The notes below the pieces were generated by a model. That model saw only the letters and a list, made by a program, of their open reading frames with translations, did not search any database and had not been told where the DNA came from. DNA of 64,000 nt, taken from positions 372,001 to 436,000 of the forward strand of contig NZ_BMDJ01000002.1 in the NCBI RefSeq assembly GCF_014635725.1, given 5' to 3'. Of the stretch, positions 26,912 to 35,923 are shown one piece after another. This stretch comes from Pedobacter mendelii. Its GTDB lineage: Bacteria > Bacteroidota > Bacteroidia > Sphingobacteriales > Sphingobacteriaceae. The translations under genes and the position numbers were made by a program. The first letter of the stretch is position 1. Each line of letters begins with the position of its first letter.

Positions 26912-28492
26912 CTATCTAAATTTCTTCATGGCCGTCCAAAGTTTTTCATCCATGGCATAAACATCAGGACGATATTCTATTTTGTCGTTTTGCGCCCAAG
27001 CCGTAAAATAAGTAATTAAAAGTGGCACGGCTTTCTTCGGGCCAAACCAAGCCGGTTTCAACTGAAAAGACTTTAAGGTGTCAGCTTTTTTAGCCATGCG
27101 TTTGCGGTACCAGTTCATGTGCGTGGTATCAACTGGCAGCATATCTACTTCAACCCTTAATTTATCATAAGTATAGTTGTCGTTCAATAGTTTTTCGGCA
27201 AATTCCAATGGTTTTTCAACACGCACACAACCATGGCTAATTGCCCTGTTATTTAAATTAAAACCATTTTTATTATTTGTATCGTGCAGATAAATACTTG
27301 AACCATTATCAAAAATAAATTTGAACTTACCCAAAGCATTTCCACCTCCAGAACCTTGCTTAAATTTAAAGGGAAGTTTATCTCTCGAATAGCGGTTCCA
27401 ATTTATGGTATCAGGTTCGCCGATTAATTTATCTTTATAATAAACATTAATGTTACTGTTTGATAAATAATAACGGTCTTTTCTAGCCATCCAATAGATT
27501 TCGCTTTGTGCAATACTTACCGGAATGTTCCAAATCGGATTTGCCTGTATCGAATTAATTTTACTAAATAACAATGGCGTTTCATGATTTTTAGGCTTAT
27601 CATCCAAATTTCCTGATTTAACGAAGGCTTTCATCTTTTCTTCGTAACCATCCTCACGCTTTCCACCAACGCAAACTTTCATAGAAATTACAGTATCTTG
27701 TTTATCGAACCATGTAAGTTTAAAATCAGCAATATTTACCTGAATATAATTATCTCCGGTTTCGGGCATTTTCCAACGGAAACGCTCCATATTTAATAAC
27801 AAAGTTCTTTTTTCAGCCTCAGAATTAGCTTTTAAATATGCGCTTTGTAAACCTTTATATTGAGCCAATTTTGGCTGAATGGCTCTCAATGTATCCAACA
27901 AACTTACAGAACCCAGTAAATTTGTCATACCTAAACTATCTGGTCGTTTAACTCTAATATAATATCTTGAAAAAATATTACGAGGATTTACAAGACCAAA
28001 TTTCAAAAAGTTGGAATAATTTAAATAGGCATTAGCACTGAGTATTTCCAGCTTAGCAATTATTGGGTAACTTTCCTCAACATTTTTAAATTTGTTGGTA
28101 GAGAGTTCCTGAAGTAAATTTTTTATCTCATCAGTTTTAAAAATTTTAGGATTAAAGCCATGAGCCGTACTATTTTCCAGATAATTTGTAAGTGAATCTA
28201 GTTGGCCATTCACATAAAACTTTGTAACCAGCTTTGGCGCATTTATATTTGCTGCATAAAAGGCTTTAATCGTTTTAGGATTAATAAAATTATCAGAAAG
28301 ACTATCTATCGTTTTGACGAAAACACTGTCATATGCTACGGTATCGAAATCTTTGTAAATTTTATTGTTAAAATGTTCAGCCAAAACTTTGCCAATCTCT
28401 GGCGGACTTTTAAACCAGCCGCAAGCGGAAATACATAAAATAAATGGGACTACCAGAAAACGAGAATTCTTCAACACGTAAAAATTTAGCAC
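26912..28492 (-). CDS. L,D-transpeptidase (YkuD), lipoprotein
   Basis: A 526-residue cell-envelope enzyme. The N-terminus has a lipobox (CISAC, lipidated Cys24). A long helical scaffold domain (about 50-270) is followed by the YkuD catalytic domain with 'AISHGCVRV', catalytic Cys422 and its HG partner. Such enzymes form 3-3 crosslinks in peptidoglycan or attach proteins to it. The scaffold-plus-YkuD layout is that of YcbB/LdtD. It is divergent from the his operon, with 130 bases between. Confidence 0.9.
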   Translation of the reverse strand: MLNFYVLKNSRFLVVPFILCISACGWFKSPPEIGKVLAEHFNNKIYKDFDTVAYDSVFVKTIDSLSDNFINPKTIKAFYAANINAPKLVTKFYVNGQLDSLTNYLENSTAHGFNPKIFKTDEIKNLLQELSTNKFKNVEESYPIIAKLEILSANAYLNYSNFLKFGLVNPRNIFSRYYIRVKRPDSLGMTNLLGSVSLLDTLRAIQPKLAQYKGLQSAYLKANSEAEKRTLLLNMERFRWKMPETGDNYIQVNIADFKLTWFDKQDTVISMKVCVGGKREDGYEEKMKAFVKSGNLDDKPKNHETPLLFSKINSIQANPIWNIPVSIAQSEIYWMARKDRYYLSNSNINVYYKDKLIGEPDTINWNRYSRDKLPFKFKQGSGGGNALGKFKFIFDNGSSIYLHDTNNKNGFNLNNRAISHGCVRVEKPLEFAEKLLNDNYTYDKLRVEVDMLPVDTTHMNWYRKRMAKKADTLKSFQLKPAWFGPKKAVPLLITYFTAWAQNDKIEYRPDVYAMDEKLWTAMKKFR

Positions 28493-28549
28493 AAAATAAG
28501 TTTATTGCAATTTAATTTCAGCATTAAGACAAATTAAGTGCCATTATTT

Positions 28550-28579
28550 TTTGATTTACGGTTTCAAACACTATATTTG
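28550..28579 (+). promoter_or_regulatory. Promoter of the his operon
   Basis: TTTG at 28550-28553 and TATATTTG at 28572-28579 are separated by 18 bases and fit the Bacteroidota -33/-7 consensus (TTTG, TAnnTTTG). Transcription would begin near 28586, about 38 bases before the leader peptide ATG. Confidence 0.7.
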
Positions 28580-28623
28580 CCACCGCATATCAGCTAACGT
28601 ATTGATACTGGCATAAATAATTT

Positions 28624-28671
28624 ATGAATTTAACTTTGAAACATCACTTACATTTGCACCATCGCCAATAG
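28624..28671 (+). CDS. hisL: Histidine-rich leader peptide of the his operon
   Basis: A 15-codon frame ATG to TAG encodes MNLTLKHHLHLHHRQ, with five histidines in seven consecutive residues. It lies between the his promoter and hisG. Such a run of histidine codons is the hallmark of leader peptides that sense charged tRNA-His by ribosome stalling. The peptide ends inside a hairpin (28661-28676) and is followed by a terminator-like hairpin (28688-28703). It is seen directly in the sequence; the attenuation mechanism is inferred from enteric his operons. The symbol hisL is used by analogy only. Confidence 0.75.
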   Translation: MNLTLKHHLHLHHRQ

Positions 28672-28710
28672 GCGATATGATATGTTTGTTTTGTATTCAA
28701 AACTTTTTTT
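28661..28710 (+). promoter_or_regulatory. Candidate his attenuator: two hairpins and a T run
   Basis: First hairpin: atcgcc (28661-28666) with ggcgat (28671-28676), loop aata, overlapping the leader stop codon. Second hairpin: gttttg (28688-28693) with caaaac (28698-28703), loop tatt, followed by seven T (28704-28710), a weak intrinsic terminator. Two further pairings are possible: catatc 28586-28591 with gatatg 28674-28679, and aaacat 28639-28644 with atgttt 28682-28687. The terminator stem is short, with two G-C pairs. Confidence 0.6.
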
Positions 28711-28748
28711 CCGAAAAATTATTTCTTGTTCATTCTATATTCAATACT

Positions 28749-29600
28749 TTGAAAACACTAAAAATCGCTATCCAAAAATCGGGTAGGTTAAACGAAAAAT
28801 CCGTAGAAATATTAAAAAATTGTGGTCTTTCTTTCGAAAACTATAAGAGTTCTTTAATATCAACTGTTCAAAATTTTCCATTAGAAATTCTTTTTCTTCG
28901 TGATGATGACATTCCAGAATACGTACAAGATGGCATTGCCGATTTGGGTATAGTTGGGGAAAATGTAATTACCGAAACGCAAGCTGGGGTAGAATATCTA
29001 CAGAGGCTAGGCTTTGGAAAATGCACCTTAAAAATTGCTATTCAAACCGGTAGTGATATCCAAAAACTGGAAGACTTAAATGGCAAAGCAATCGCCACAT
29101 CCTACCCTATAATTCTTGAAAAATTTTTAACAGAAAAGGGTATAAAATCTGATATCAGAACCATCTCTGGTTCGGTAGAAATTGGCCCGGGTTTAGGTTT
29201 AAGTGACGCCATTTTCGACATCGTTTCTACAGGCGGAACATTGAAAAGTAATGGACTAAAACCGTTCGCTGATGTGATGCAATCGGAAGCAATTTTAATC
29301 GGAAATAAATCAATATTGGACAACCCAGAAGTTGCAGAATTATTACAAAGAATCCGCTCCGTTTTAAGTGCAAAATCTAATAAGTATGTTGTATTAAATG
29401 TATCGAAAGATAACTTACAAAAAGTTGTTGATTTGTTGCCGGGAGTTAAAAGTCCAACGGTAGTTCCGCTCTTCGAACCGAACTGGGTTGCTGTACATTC
29501 TGTAATTGCCGAAGAAGATTTTTGGGATAAAATTAACAGCTTAAAAGCAGCTGGCGCAGAAGGAATTCTGGTTATGCCAATCGAAAAAATTATCACTTAA
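28749..29600 (+). CDS. hisG: ATP phosphoribosyltransferase (long form)
   Basis: First step of histidine synthesis: ATP plus PRPP gives phosphoribosyl-ATP. The N-terminal catalytic part begins 'KTLKIAIQKSGRLNEKS' and includes the PRPP-binding loop with 'DAIFDIVSTGGTL'; a C-terminal regulatory ACT-like domain (about residues 210-283) binds histidine for feedback inhibition. I place the start at TTG 28749, giving 283 residues. An upstream ATG at 28677 lies inside the attenuator and would add 24 unrelated residues (MICLFCIQNFF...). Opens the his operon. Confidence 0.93.
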   Translation: MKTLKIAIQKSGRLNEKSVEILKNCGLSFENYKSSLISTVQNFPLEILFLRDDDIPEYVQDGIADLGIVGENVITETQAGVEYLQRLGFGKCTLKIAIQTGSDIQKLEDLNGKAIATSYPIILEKFLTEKGIKSDIRTISGSVEIGPGLGLSDAIFDIVSTGGTLKSNGLKPFADVMQSEAILIGNKSILDNPEVAELLQRIRSVLSAKSNKYVVLNVSKDNLQKVVDLLPGVKSPTVVPLFEPNWVAVHSVIAEEDFWDKINSLKAAGAEGILVMPIEKIIT

Positions 29601-29658
29601 ATTAGTTAAAAACCTATAAATTCATATTAACTATTAGTTAATTTTAAATTATAACACA

Positions 29659-30936
29659 TTGAAAGTCTATAATTATAAAGATTTATCTAAATCAAAAATT
29701 GAAGAACTGTGTTCGAGGCAAATTGAAGATGATAAATTGGTTGAAGAACGTGTTACAGACATCATAAAAACTGTAAAAAATGATGGCGATAAAGCACTCC
29801 TTAATTTCGCAAAAGCATTCGATAAAGTCGAGTTAGAAAAACTTTTTTTAGATGCTGAGGAATTAAAAAGTATTGCATCTACCATTCCGGCTGATGCTAA
29901 AAAAGCAATTGAAACGGCTTATCATAACATAAAAACATTTCATCAGTCTCAATTAAAAACTGAAGATAAAATAGAAACCATGCCTGGCGTAGTTTGCTGG
30001 CGAGAATCGAGAGCTATTCAAAAAGTTGGCCTTTATATTCCAGGCGGAACAGCAGTTTTACCAAGCACTTTTTTAATGCTGGCTACCCCAGCTATTATTG
30101 CTGGTTGCAAAGATATAGTGGTTTGTTCTCCACCTCAAAGTGATGGCAAAACCAACTGCTACCTAGCTTATTGCGCTGTGCTTTTAGGCATAGAGAAAAT
30201 TTACTTAATTGGAGGTGCACAAGCCGTAGCCGCCATGGCTTTCGGAACGGAAACTGTGCCTCAAGTTTATAAGATTTTCGGTCCAGGCAACCGTTATGTA
30301 ACCACAGCAAAAACTATGGTTCAAAACAAGGTGGCGATTGATATGCCTGCAGGGCCATCTGAGGTTTTGGTGGTTGCTGACGAGACTGCCAATCCGTCAT
30401 TTGTAGCCGCCGACTTACTTGCACAAGCAGAACATGGAATTGATAGTCAGGCAATTTTGGTCTCTACATCTATTGAAATAATAGAAGAAACACTTTTAGA
30501 AATTGAAAATCAGTTAGCTATCCTACCAAGAAAGGAAATAGCAGCTAAAGCAATCGAAAATTCTTATGCTGTTTTAGTTAATGATTTGAGCGTAGCAATG
30601 GAGTTTTCAAATGAATATGCGCCTGAACACTTAATTTTAGCGACAGAAAAATTTGAGCACCTTATCCCACTGATAATCAATGCAGGTTCGATATTCTTAG
30701 GAAACCTTACTCCGGAAAGTGCAGGCGATTATGCATCAGGAACTAATCACACTTTACCTACAAGTGGCTTTGCTAAAGCCTATTCGGGTGTATCAATTGA
30801 TTCATTTCTTAAAAAGATAACCTTTCAACACTTATCAACCAATGGATTAAAAAACATTGGACCAACAGTAGAAGTACTCGCCGCAGCTGAAGGTTTGGAT
30901 GCACACAAAAATGCGGTTACGATTAGATTAAGATAG
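29659..30936 (+). CDS. hisD: Histidinol dehydrogenase
   Basis: Oxidises L-histidinol to histidine in two NAD+-dependent steps using a bound zinc. The 425-residue protein has 'YIPGGTAVLPSTFLM' (NAD site), 'IFGPGNRYV', 'DMPAGPSEVLVVAD', the base and metal residues in 'LAQAEHGIDSQ', 'EYAPEHLI' and 'SGTNHTLPTSG'. The start is a TTG (MKVYNYKDLSK). It lies 58 bases after hisG. Confidence 0.95.
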   Translation: MKVYNYKDLSKSKIEELCSRQIEDDKLVEERVTDIIKTVKNDGDKALLNFAKAFDKVELEKLFLDAEELKSIASTIPADAKKAIETAYHNIKTFHQSQLKTEDKIETMPGVVCWRESRAIQKVGLYIPGGTAVLPSTFLMLATPAIIAGCKDIVVCSPPQSDGKTNCYLAYCAVLLGIEKIYLIGGAQAVAAMAFGTETVPQVYKIFGPGNRYVTTAKTMVQNKVAIDMPAGPSEVLVVADETANPSFVAADLLAQAEHGIDSQAILVSTSIEIIEETLLEIENQLAILPRKEIAAKAIENSYAVLVNDLSVAMEFSNEYAPEHLILATEKFEHLIPLIINAGSIFLGNLTPESAGDYASGTNHTLPTSGFAKAYSGVSIDSFLKKITFQHLSTNGLKNIGPTVEVLAAAEGLDAHKNAVTIRLR

Positions 30937-31060
30937 TTAGTTTGTTAATTGGTTTACTAGTTGGTTAGAGTGTAAGCAAGGTACTTATTGCAACATCCGA
31001 CAAAAACTAAAATCAATAAACCAAAAACTAAACAACCAAAAAACTAAAAACCCATTAAAA

Positions 31061-32101
31061 ATGGATATTAACGAATTAGTAAGAGAAAATATAAGAAGCC
31101 TTAAACCATACTCTACCGCCAGAGATGAGTTTAAAGGTCAGGCATCTATATTTTTAGATGCCAATGAGAACAGTTACGGTTCTCCCCTACCCGCAAATTA
31201 CAATCGCTACCCAGACCCTTTACAGTTAGATTTAAAGGATGCCATTAGTAAAATTAAAGGTGTACCAATTGAAAATACTTTCCTTGGAAATGGTAGTGAT
31301 GAGGCAATTGATTTGTTGTTTCGTGCCTTTTGTAATCCGGGAAAAGATAATGTAATTATTTTGCCCCCAACTTATGGCATGTACGAAGTATCTGCGAATA
31401 TAAATGATGTAGAAATTCGAAAAGTAAATCTACTTCCGAACTTCCAATTAGACCTCGAAAAAATCGCAGAAACGATTGATAAAAACACGAAATTAATTTT
31501 CATTTGTTCCCCAAATAATCCAACCGGAAATTCGATAAATAGAACAGATATTGAAACCATTTTAGCCAACTTTAAAGGTATCATTGTTATTGATGAGGCC
31601 TACATAAATTATGCTAAACAAAAGACCTTTATTCAGGAGTTAACTGAATATGGAAACCTGGTTGTTTTGCAAACTTTTTCTAAGGCTTGGGGCCTTGCTG
31701 CTTTACGTTTGGGGATGGCATTTTCATCAACAAAAGTTATCGATGTTTTGAATAAAATTAAGCCGCCTTATAATATCAATCAGGCTACTCAAGACTTAGC
31801 TTTTGAGGCATTAAAAAACATCGAACAAGTTAACGCATGGATTAAAGAATCTGTATCAGAAAGAGAGCGACTAGCTGACCAGTTAAGCAACTTAAATATC
31901 GTTACAAAAGTGTATCCTTCGGATGCGAATTTTATTTTAGTTGCCTTAACCGATGCAACAAAAATTTACGATACATTAGTGGAAGAGGGAATCATTGTTC
32001 GCGACCGCTCAAAAGTAATTTTGTGCGAGGGTTGTTTAAGGATAACTGTAGGAACGATTGAAGAAAATGATAAATTGATAACCATTCTGAAAAATTTCTA
32101 A
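31061..32101 (+). CDS. hisC: Histidinol-phosphate aminotransferase
   Basis: PLP enzyme that converts imidazole-acetol phosphate and glutamate to histidinol phosphate. The 346-residue sequence shows 'FLDANENSYGSPLP', 'FLGNGSDEAIDLLFRAF', 'SPNNPTGNS', 'IDEAYINYA' and the PLP-lysine site TFSKAWGLAALRLG. It starts at ATG 31061 after a 124-base AT-rich spacer made of degenerate ggttag/ctaacaacc-like units. Confidence 0.95.
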   Translation: MDINELVRENIRSLKPYSTARDEFKGQASIFLDANENSYGSPLPANYNRYPDPLQLDLKDAISKIKGVPIENTFLGNGSDEAIDLLFRAFCNPGKDNVIILPPTYGMYEVSANINDVEIRKVNLLPNFQLDLEKIAETIDKNTKLIFICSPNNPTGNSINRTDIETILANFKGIIVIDEAYINYAKQKTFIQELTEYGNLVVLQTFSKAWGLAALRLGMAFSSTKVIDVLNKIKPPYNINQATQDLAFEALKNIEQVNAWIKESVSERERLADQLSNLNIVTKVYPSDANFILVALTDATKIYDTLVEEGIIVRDRSKVILCEGCLRITVGTIEENDKLITILKNF

Positions 32102-32105
32102 ATAA

Positions 32106-33239
32106 ATGAAGAAAGTATTATTTATAGACCGCGACGGAACTTTAAATATCGAACCAGATGATGAACAAGTTGATAGTTTTGCCAAGCTAAAATTTTATCC
32201 ACGCTCGTTATATTATCTTTCTAAAATTGCGGCAGAAATGGATTACGAATTGGTAATGGTTACCAATCAGGATGGATTAGGAACATTATCAAATCCGGAG
32301 GAAAATTTTTGGCCCATCCACAATTTTATGTTAGATACTTTTGCTGGTGAAGGTGTAAACTTTAGCGAAATAGTTATCGACAGAACTTTTGCGAAAGACA
32401 ATGCTCCTACTCGTAAACCGGGTACAGCTTTGCTAACAAAATATTTCAGTAGCGATTACGATTTAAAAAATTCATACGTCATTGGAGACAGGTTAAACGA
32501 TGTTGTTTTGGCTAAAAACTTAGGTGCAAAAGCTATTTTCCTTCGTCAGAATGATGCATTAGGTTCCACTGAAGCGCTAGACAAACATGAAACCTTGCTT
32601 GATGTTATTGTTTTAGAAACTAAAAAATGGGAAGATATTTACAACTTGCTTAAGGCAGGAATTAGGAAAATTAACCATGTGCGTAAAACCAATGAAACCG
32701 ACATTACCATAAATTTAGATTTAGATGGAACCGGCAAAGCTAAAATCGAAACGGGCTTAAACTTTTTTGACCACATGCTAGACCAAATTGCCAGACATGG
32801 AAGTGTTGATTTAGAAATCATAGCCAAAGGCGATTTACATATAGACGAACACCACACGATAGAAGACACTGGAATTGCCCTTGGCGAGGCTTTTGCTAAA
32901 GGCTTAGGCAACAAACTAGGTATTGAACGTTACGGGTTTTGCTTGCCTATGGATGATTGTTTAGCGCAAGTTGCGATAGATTTCGGCGGAAGAAACTGGA
33001 TTGTGTGGGATGCAGAATTTAAACGCGAAAAAGTTGGCGATATGCCTACAGAAATGTTCTATCACTTCTTCAAATCGTTTAGTGATGCAGCAAAATGCAA
33101 TCTAAACATCAAAGCTGAAGGTGATAATGAACATCATAAAATTGAGGCTATCTTTAAAGCTTTCGCAAAAGCAATTAAAATGGCGATTAAGCGTGATGCG
33201 GAGAAAATGGTTTTGCCAAGCACAAAAGGGCTTTTGTAA
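32106..33239 (+). CDS. hisB: Bifunctional histidinol-phosphatase / imidazoleglycerol-phosphate dehydratase
   Basis: A 377-residue fusion. The HAD-type phosphatase occupies about residues 1-170 (DRDGTL at 8-13, 'VTNQDGLG', '[15 protein letters not shown]'). The dehydratase occupies about 185-377 ([27 protein letters not shown], and a C-terminal '[16 protein letters not shown]'). This fusion occurs in enteric bacteria and Bacteroidota. It starts 4 bases after the hisC stop. Confidence 0.95.
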   Translation: MKKVLFIDRDGTLNIEPDDEQVDSFAKLKFYPRSLYYLSKIAAEMDYELVMVTNQDGLGTLSNPEENFWPIHNFMLDTFAGEGVNFSEIVIDRTFAKDNAPTRKPGTALLTKYFSSDYDLKNSYVIGDRLNDVVLAKNLGAKAIFLRQNDALGSTEALDKHETLLDVIVLETKKWEDIYNLLKAGIRKINHVRKTNETDITINLDLDGTGKAKIETGLNFFDHMLDQIARHGSVDLEIIAKGDLHIDEHHTIEDTGIALGEAFAKGLGNKLGIERYGFCLPMDDCLAQVAIDFGGRNWIVWDAEFKREKVGDMPTEMFYHFFKSFSDAAKCNLNIKAEGDNEHHKIEAIFKAFAKAIKMAIKRDAEKMVLPSTKGLL

Positions 33240-33298
33240 AATGTAAGAGGGATGATGGATGATTGGGATAGGCCTTGATGTAGGTACTTTGTTAAATA

Positions 33299-33358
33299 AA
33301 CCCGATAGCAGTGGAAAGCGACCGATTCTTCATCGGGCCTTGAAACGAATAGCGGGAC
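33299..33358. repeat. Dispersed structured element, copy 1 (between hisB and hisH)
   Basis: Outer cccg (33301-33304) pairs with cggg (33353-33356). An inner hairpin ccgat-tcttc-atcgg (33322-33336) is enclosed by internal loops with the shared strings gaaagc and cttgaaacgaa. The same layout with a different but still paired inner hairpin occurs at 63944-63997. It lies in the 280-base hisB-hisH spacer. Confidence 0.6.
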
Positions 33359-33439
33359 TGCAGAACCTTTGGAAAACTAACATTCGTTTTCAAATTTTAT
33401 AAAAGGAATTTTAATAACAGCTAATTAATAGGCTTATTG

Positions 33440-33517
33440 TCTTGATACTTGATACTAAATACTTGATACTAATACTTGATACTAATACTTGATACTAAAT
33501 ACTCGATACTAATACTA
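33440..33517 (+). repeat. TACTTGATACTAA-type minisatellite before hisH
   Basis: About six units of cttgatactaaata / cttgatactaata run to 3 bases before the hisH ATG at 33520. The orientation relative to the gene is the same as at 21613 and 23029. Confidence 0.85.
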
Positions 33518-33519
33518 AA

Positions 33520-34110
33520 ATGATTGGAATAGTAAATTATGGCGCTGGCAATATCTTCTCATTAACCGCAGCTTTAGAGCGTTTAAATGTGCAATATGGC
33601 ATGGTAAACACCGAATCAGACTTAGAAAAATACAGCCACATCATTATCCCTGGCGTTGGGCATGCTGGTACGGCGATGGAAAAATTAAAGCACACCGGAT
33701 TAATTGATGCTATAAAAGCTTTAAAAAAACCCGTTTTGGGAATTTGTGTTGGTATGCAATTGATTACTGAACATTCGGAAGAGGGAGATGCAGCGCTTTT
33801 GAGTATCGTGCCTGTGAAAACGAAAAAATTCGATAAGTCGCTGAATATCAAAATCCCACACATGGGCTGGAACGCTGTTAATCCGAAAAACAATTCGCTG
33901 TTTGAAGGTGTTGAAGATAATACACAATTTTACTTTGTGCATTCGTACTTTATTGAATATAACCCTACTTTTGACATCGCCTCTGCTCATTACGGATTAA
34001 AGTTTTCAGCAGCGATACAAAAAGATAACTTTTATGGCGTTCAGTTCCACCCAGAAAAATCTGGAAAAGCTGGAGAACAGATATTAAAAAATTTTTCAAA
34101 TCTCCGTTGA
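33520..34110 (+). CDS. hisH: Imidazole glycerol phosphate synthase, glutaminase subunit
   Basis: A 196-residue class-I glutamine amidotransferase that makes ammonia for HisF. The opening is 'IVNYGAGNIFSL', the oxyanion strand PGVGHAG, the nucleophile elbow GICVGMQLI (catalytic cysteine), and the final GVQFHPEKSG carries the catalytic His and Glu. The start ATG directly follows a minisatellite. Confidence 0.95.
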   Translation: MIGIVNYGAGNIFSLTAALERLNVQYGMVNTESDLEKYSHIIIPGVGHAGTAMEKLKHTGLIDAIKALKKPVLGICVGMQLITEHSEEGDAALLSIVPVKTKKFDKSLNIKIPHMGWNAVNPKNNSLFEGVEDNTQFYFVHSYFIEYNPTFDIASAHYGLKFSAAIQKDNFYGVQFHPEKSGKAGEQILKNFSNLR

Positions 34111-34167
34111 GCTTTAGAAATTAAAAAGTAACTTTTAACTTTCAACCTTTAATTTATAACTTAAGAA

Positions 34168-34917
34168 ATGTATATAATTCCTGCTATTGATATTTTGGAT
34201 GGAAAGGTTGTTCGCCTACGCGAGGGCGACTATAACCAGAAAACTGAATATGATGTTTCTATTGCCGATATGATAGAAAAGTACCGTTCAAATGGAACCG
34301 ATTTCATCCATATTATTGATTTGAATGGTGCTAAAGGTGATTTCAGTAATCAAAAATCACTTTTCGAAATCATTAAGAAAACTGAAATGAAAGTGCAGTA
34401 TGGAGGAGGAATTCGTACGATTGATCAGGTAACGAATTTGCTTGATGCAGGAATCCATCGTGTAATTGTAGGTACCCAAGCGATTACGAATCCTGATTTC
34501 TTACAAGAATTAAGCGAGACTTTTGCCAAAAAAGAAGACTATGCAAATCGCATTGTAATTGCCATCGATGTGCTAGACGAGGTAATTAAATATTCTGGTT
34601 GGATGGAAAGTTCGCCAATCAAATTGATGGACTATGTTGATAAATGCCTGGCCTTAGGATTCTTCCGTTTTTTATGTACCGATATTAGTAAGGATGGTAA
34701 ATTAGGTGGTGCTGCTGTAGAATTGTACAAAAAACTACTCGAACACTCTCCAATGATAAAATTGATTGCATCAGGTGGCGTGAGTTCTATGGAAGATATT
34801 TACGAATTGGCTAAATATCCAATTAGAAGTGTTGTAGTTGGAAAAGCAATTTACGAAGATAGAATTACCATCGAAGAGATTAAAGAGTGGAATTTGAGGA
34901 TGTTAAGTTCGATTTAA
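34168..34917 (+). CDS. hisA: ProFAR isomerase
   Basis: Isomerises ProFAR to PRFAR. A 249-residue (beta-alpha)8 barrel: 'IPAIDILDGKVVRLREG' at the N-terminus with the catalytic Asp, 'VQYGGGIRT' phosphate site, 'CTDISKDGKLGG' with the second catalytic Asp, and 'LIASGGVSS'. Starts 57 bases after hisH. Confidence 0.95.
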   Translation: MYIIPAIDILDGKVVRLREGDYNQKTEYDVSIADMIEKYRSNGTDFIHIIDLNGAKGDFSNQKSLFEIIKKTEMKVQYGGGIRTIDQVTNLLDAGIHRVIVGTQAITNPDFLQELSETFAKKEDYANRIVIAIDVLDEVIKYSGWMESSPIKLMDYVDKCLALGFFRFLCTDISKDGKLGGAAVELYKKLLEHSPMIKLIASGGVSSMEDIYELAKYPIRSVVVGKAIYEDRITIEEIKEWNLRMLSSI

Positions 34918-34957
34918 CCCAACAATTTGAATAATAATTGAAGTATTGTTAATCGGT

Positions 34958-35023
34958 CGTCATGCTGAATTTATTTCAGCATCTTTAATACATATAAGAC
35001 CCTGAAATAAATTCAGTGTGACG
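34958..35023. repeat. Palindromic intergenic repeat between hisA and hisF
   Basis: A near-perfect inverted repeat of 21 bases: cgtcatgctgaatttatttca (34958-34978) and its complement at 35003-35023, 19 of 21 paired, 24-base loop. Elements of this kind are common intergenic repeats in this group. A related half-element, tgcctcgcaatgacg, lies at 35054-35068. Confidence 0.8.
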
Positions 35024-35080
35024 ATGCGCCTAGCGAACTATTTAGGATAATCGTGCCTCGCAATGACGAAACCCAAACAA

Positions 35081-35836
35081 ATGCTGAGTAAAAGAATAAT
35101 TCCCTGCCTCGATGTTAAAGACGGTCGCACGGTAAAAGGTGTAAATTTTGTTGATTTACGCGATGCAGGCGACCCGGTAGAATTAGCTGCTCAATATGCA
35201 CAGCAAGGCGCAGATGAACTGGTATTTTTAGACATCACGGCTACACATGAGCGGCGTAAAACGATGATTGAAATGGTTAAATCAGTTGCCCGTCAATTGA
35301 ATATTCCTTTCACAATTGGTGGTGGCATTACCGAACTTGCTGATGCAGAAGCTTTACTAAATGCAGGTGCAGATAAAATTAGTATTAATTCGGCTGCTGT
35401 TCGTAACCCAAAATTGATTGAAGAACTAGCAAAGGCTTTTGGTGTTCAGTTTGTAGTTTTAGCCGTTGATACTAAATTTGTTGATGGTAGAAATATGGTT
35501 CACTTAAACGGTGGCCGATTAATTATCGAACTAGAAACCGAAAACTGGATTAAACAAGCCGAAGATTTAGGTGCTGGAGAAATTTTATTAACCTCTATGG
35601 ACCATGATGGCACCAAGGCAGGTTTTGATTGTGGTTTACTTCACAAAATAAATCAAATGATAAATATTCCAATTATTGCATCTGGCGGAGCTGGAAACAT
35701 GGAACATTTTACAGAAGTATTTCAAAAAGCAAATGTTGATGCCGCATTAGCAGCATCTGTGTTTCATTACGGCGAAATTCTAATACCAGATTTGAAACAG
35801 GAATTAAACAGAAATCAAATTCCTGTAAGAATTTAA
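35081..35836 (+). CDS. hisF: Imidazole glycerol phosphate synthase, cyclase subunit
   Basis: Partner of HisH; closes the imidazole ring using PRFAR and ammonia. A 251-residue barrel: [18 protein letters not shown] with the catalytic Asp, 'FTIGGGI', 'INSAAVRNP', '[12 protein letters not shown]' with the second catalytic Asp, and 'IIASGGAG'. I set the start at ATG 35081 ([10 protein letters not shown]). An in-frame ATG at 35063 lies inside a repeat half-element (tcgcaatgacg), so it is less likely. Confidence 0.95.
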   Translation: MLSKRIIPCLDVKDGRTVKGVNFVDLRDAGDPVELAAQYAQQGADELVFLDITATHERRKTMIEMVKSVARQLNIPFTIGGGITELADAEALLNAGADKISINSAAVRNPKLIEELAKAFGVQFVVLAVDTKFVDGRNMVHLNGGRLIIELETENWIKQAEDLGAGEILLTSMDHDGTKAGFDCGLLHKINQMINIPIIASGGAGNMEHFTEVFQKANVDAALAASVFHYGEILIPDLKQELNRNQIPVRI

Positions 35837-35846
35837 ATTTACACTC

Positions 35847-35908
35847 GTCATTGCGAAGTACGAAGCAATCTATTTTGCAGGAAAGATTGCTTCGTACCTC
35901 TCAATGAC
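35847..35908. repeat. Palindromic intergenic repeat between hisF and hisIE
   Basis: Inverted repeat of 25 bases with two mismatches: gtcattgcgaagtacgaagc... (35847-35871) and its complement (35884-35908), 12-base loop. It could form a strong hairpin in the his mRNA; there is no T run, so it may not be a terminator. Confidence 0.8.
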
Positions 35909-35923
35909 TGAAAAGATAAAAAA

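Noticed and set aside
28677..28748. hisG start at ATG 28677
   Set aside because: The first 24 residues (MICLFCIQNFF...) do not resemble HisG and lie over the attenuator hairpins; TTG 28749 gives the normal N-terminus.
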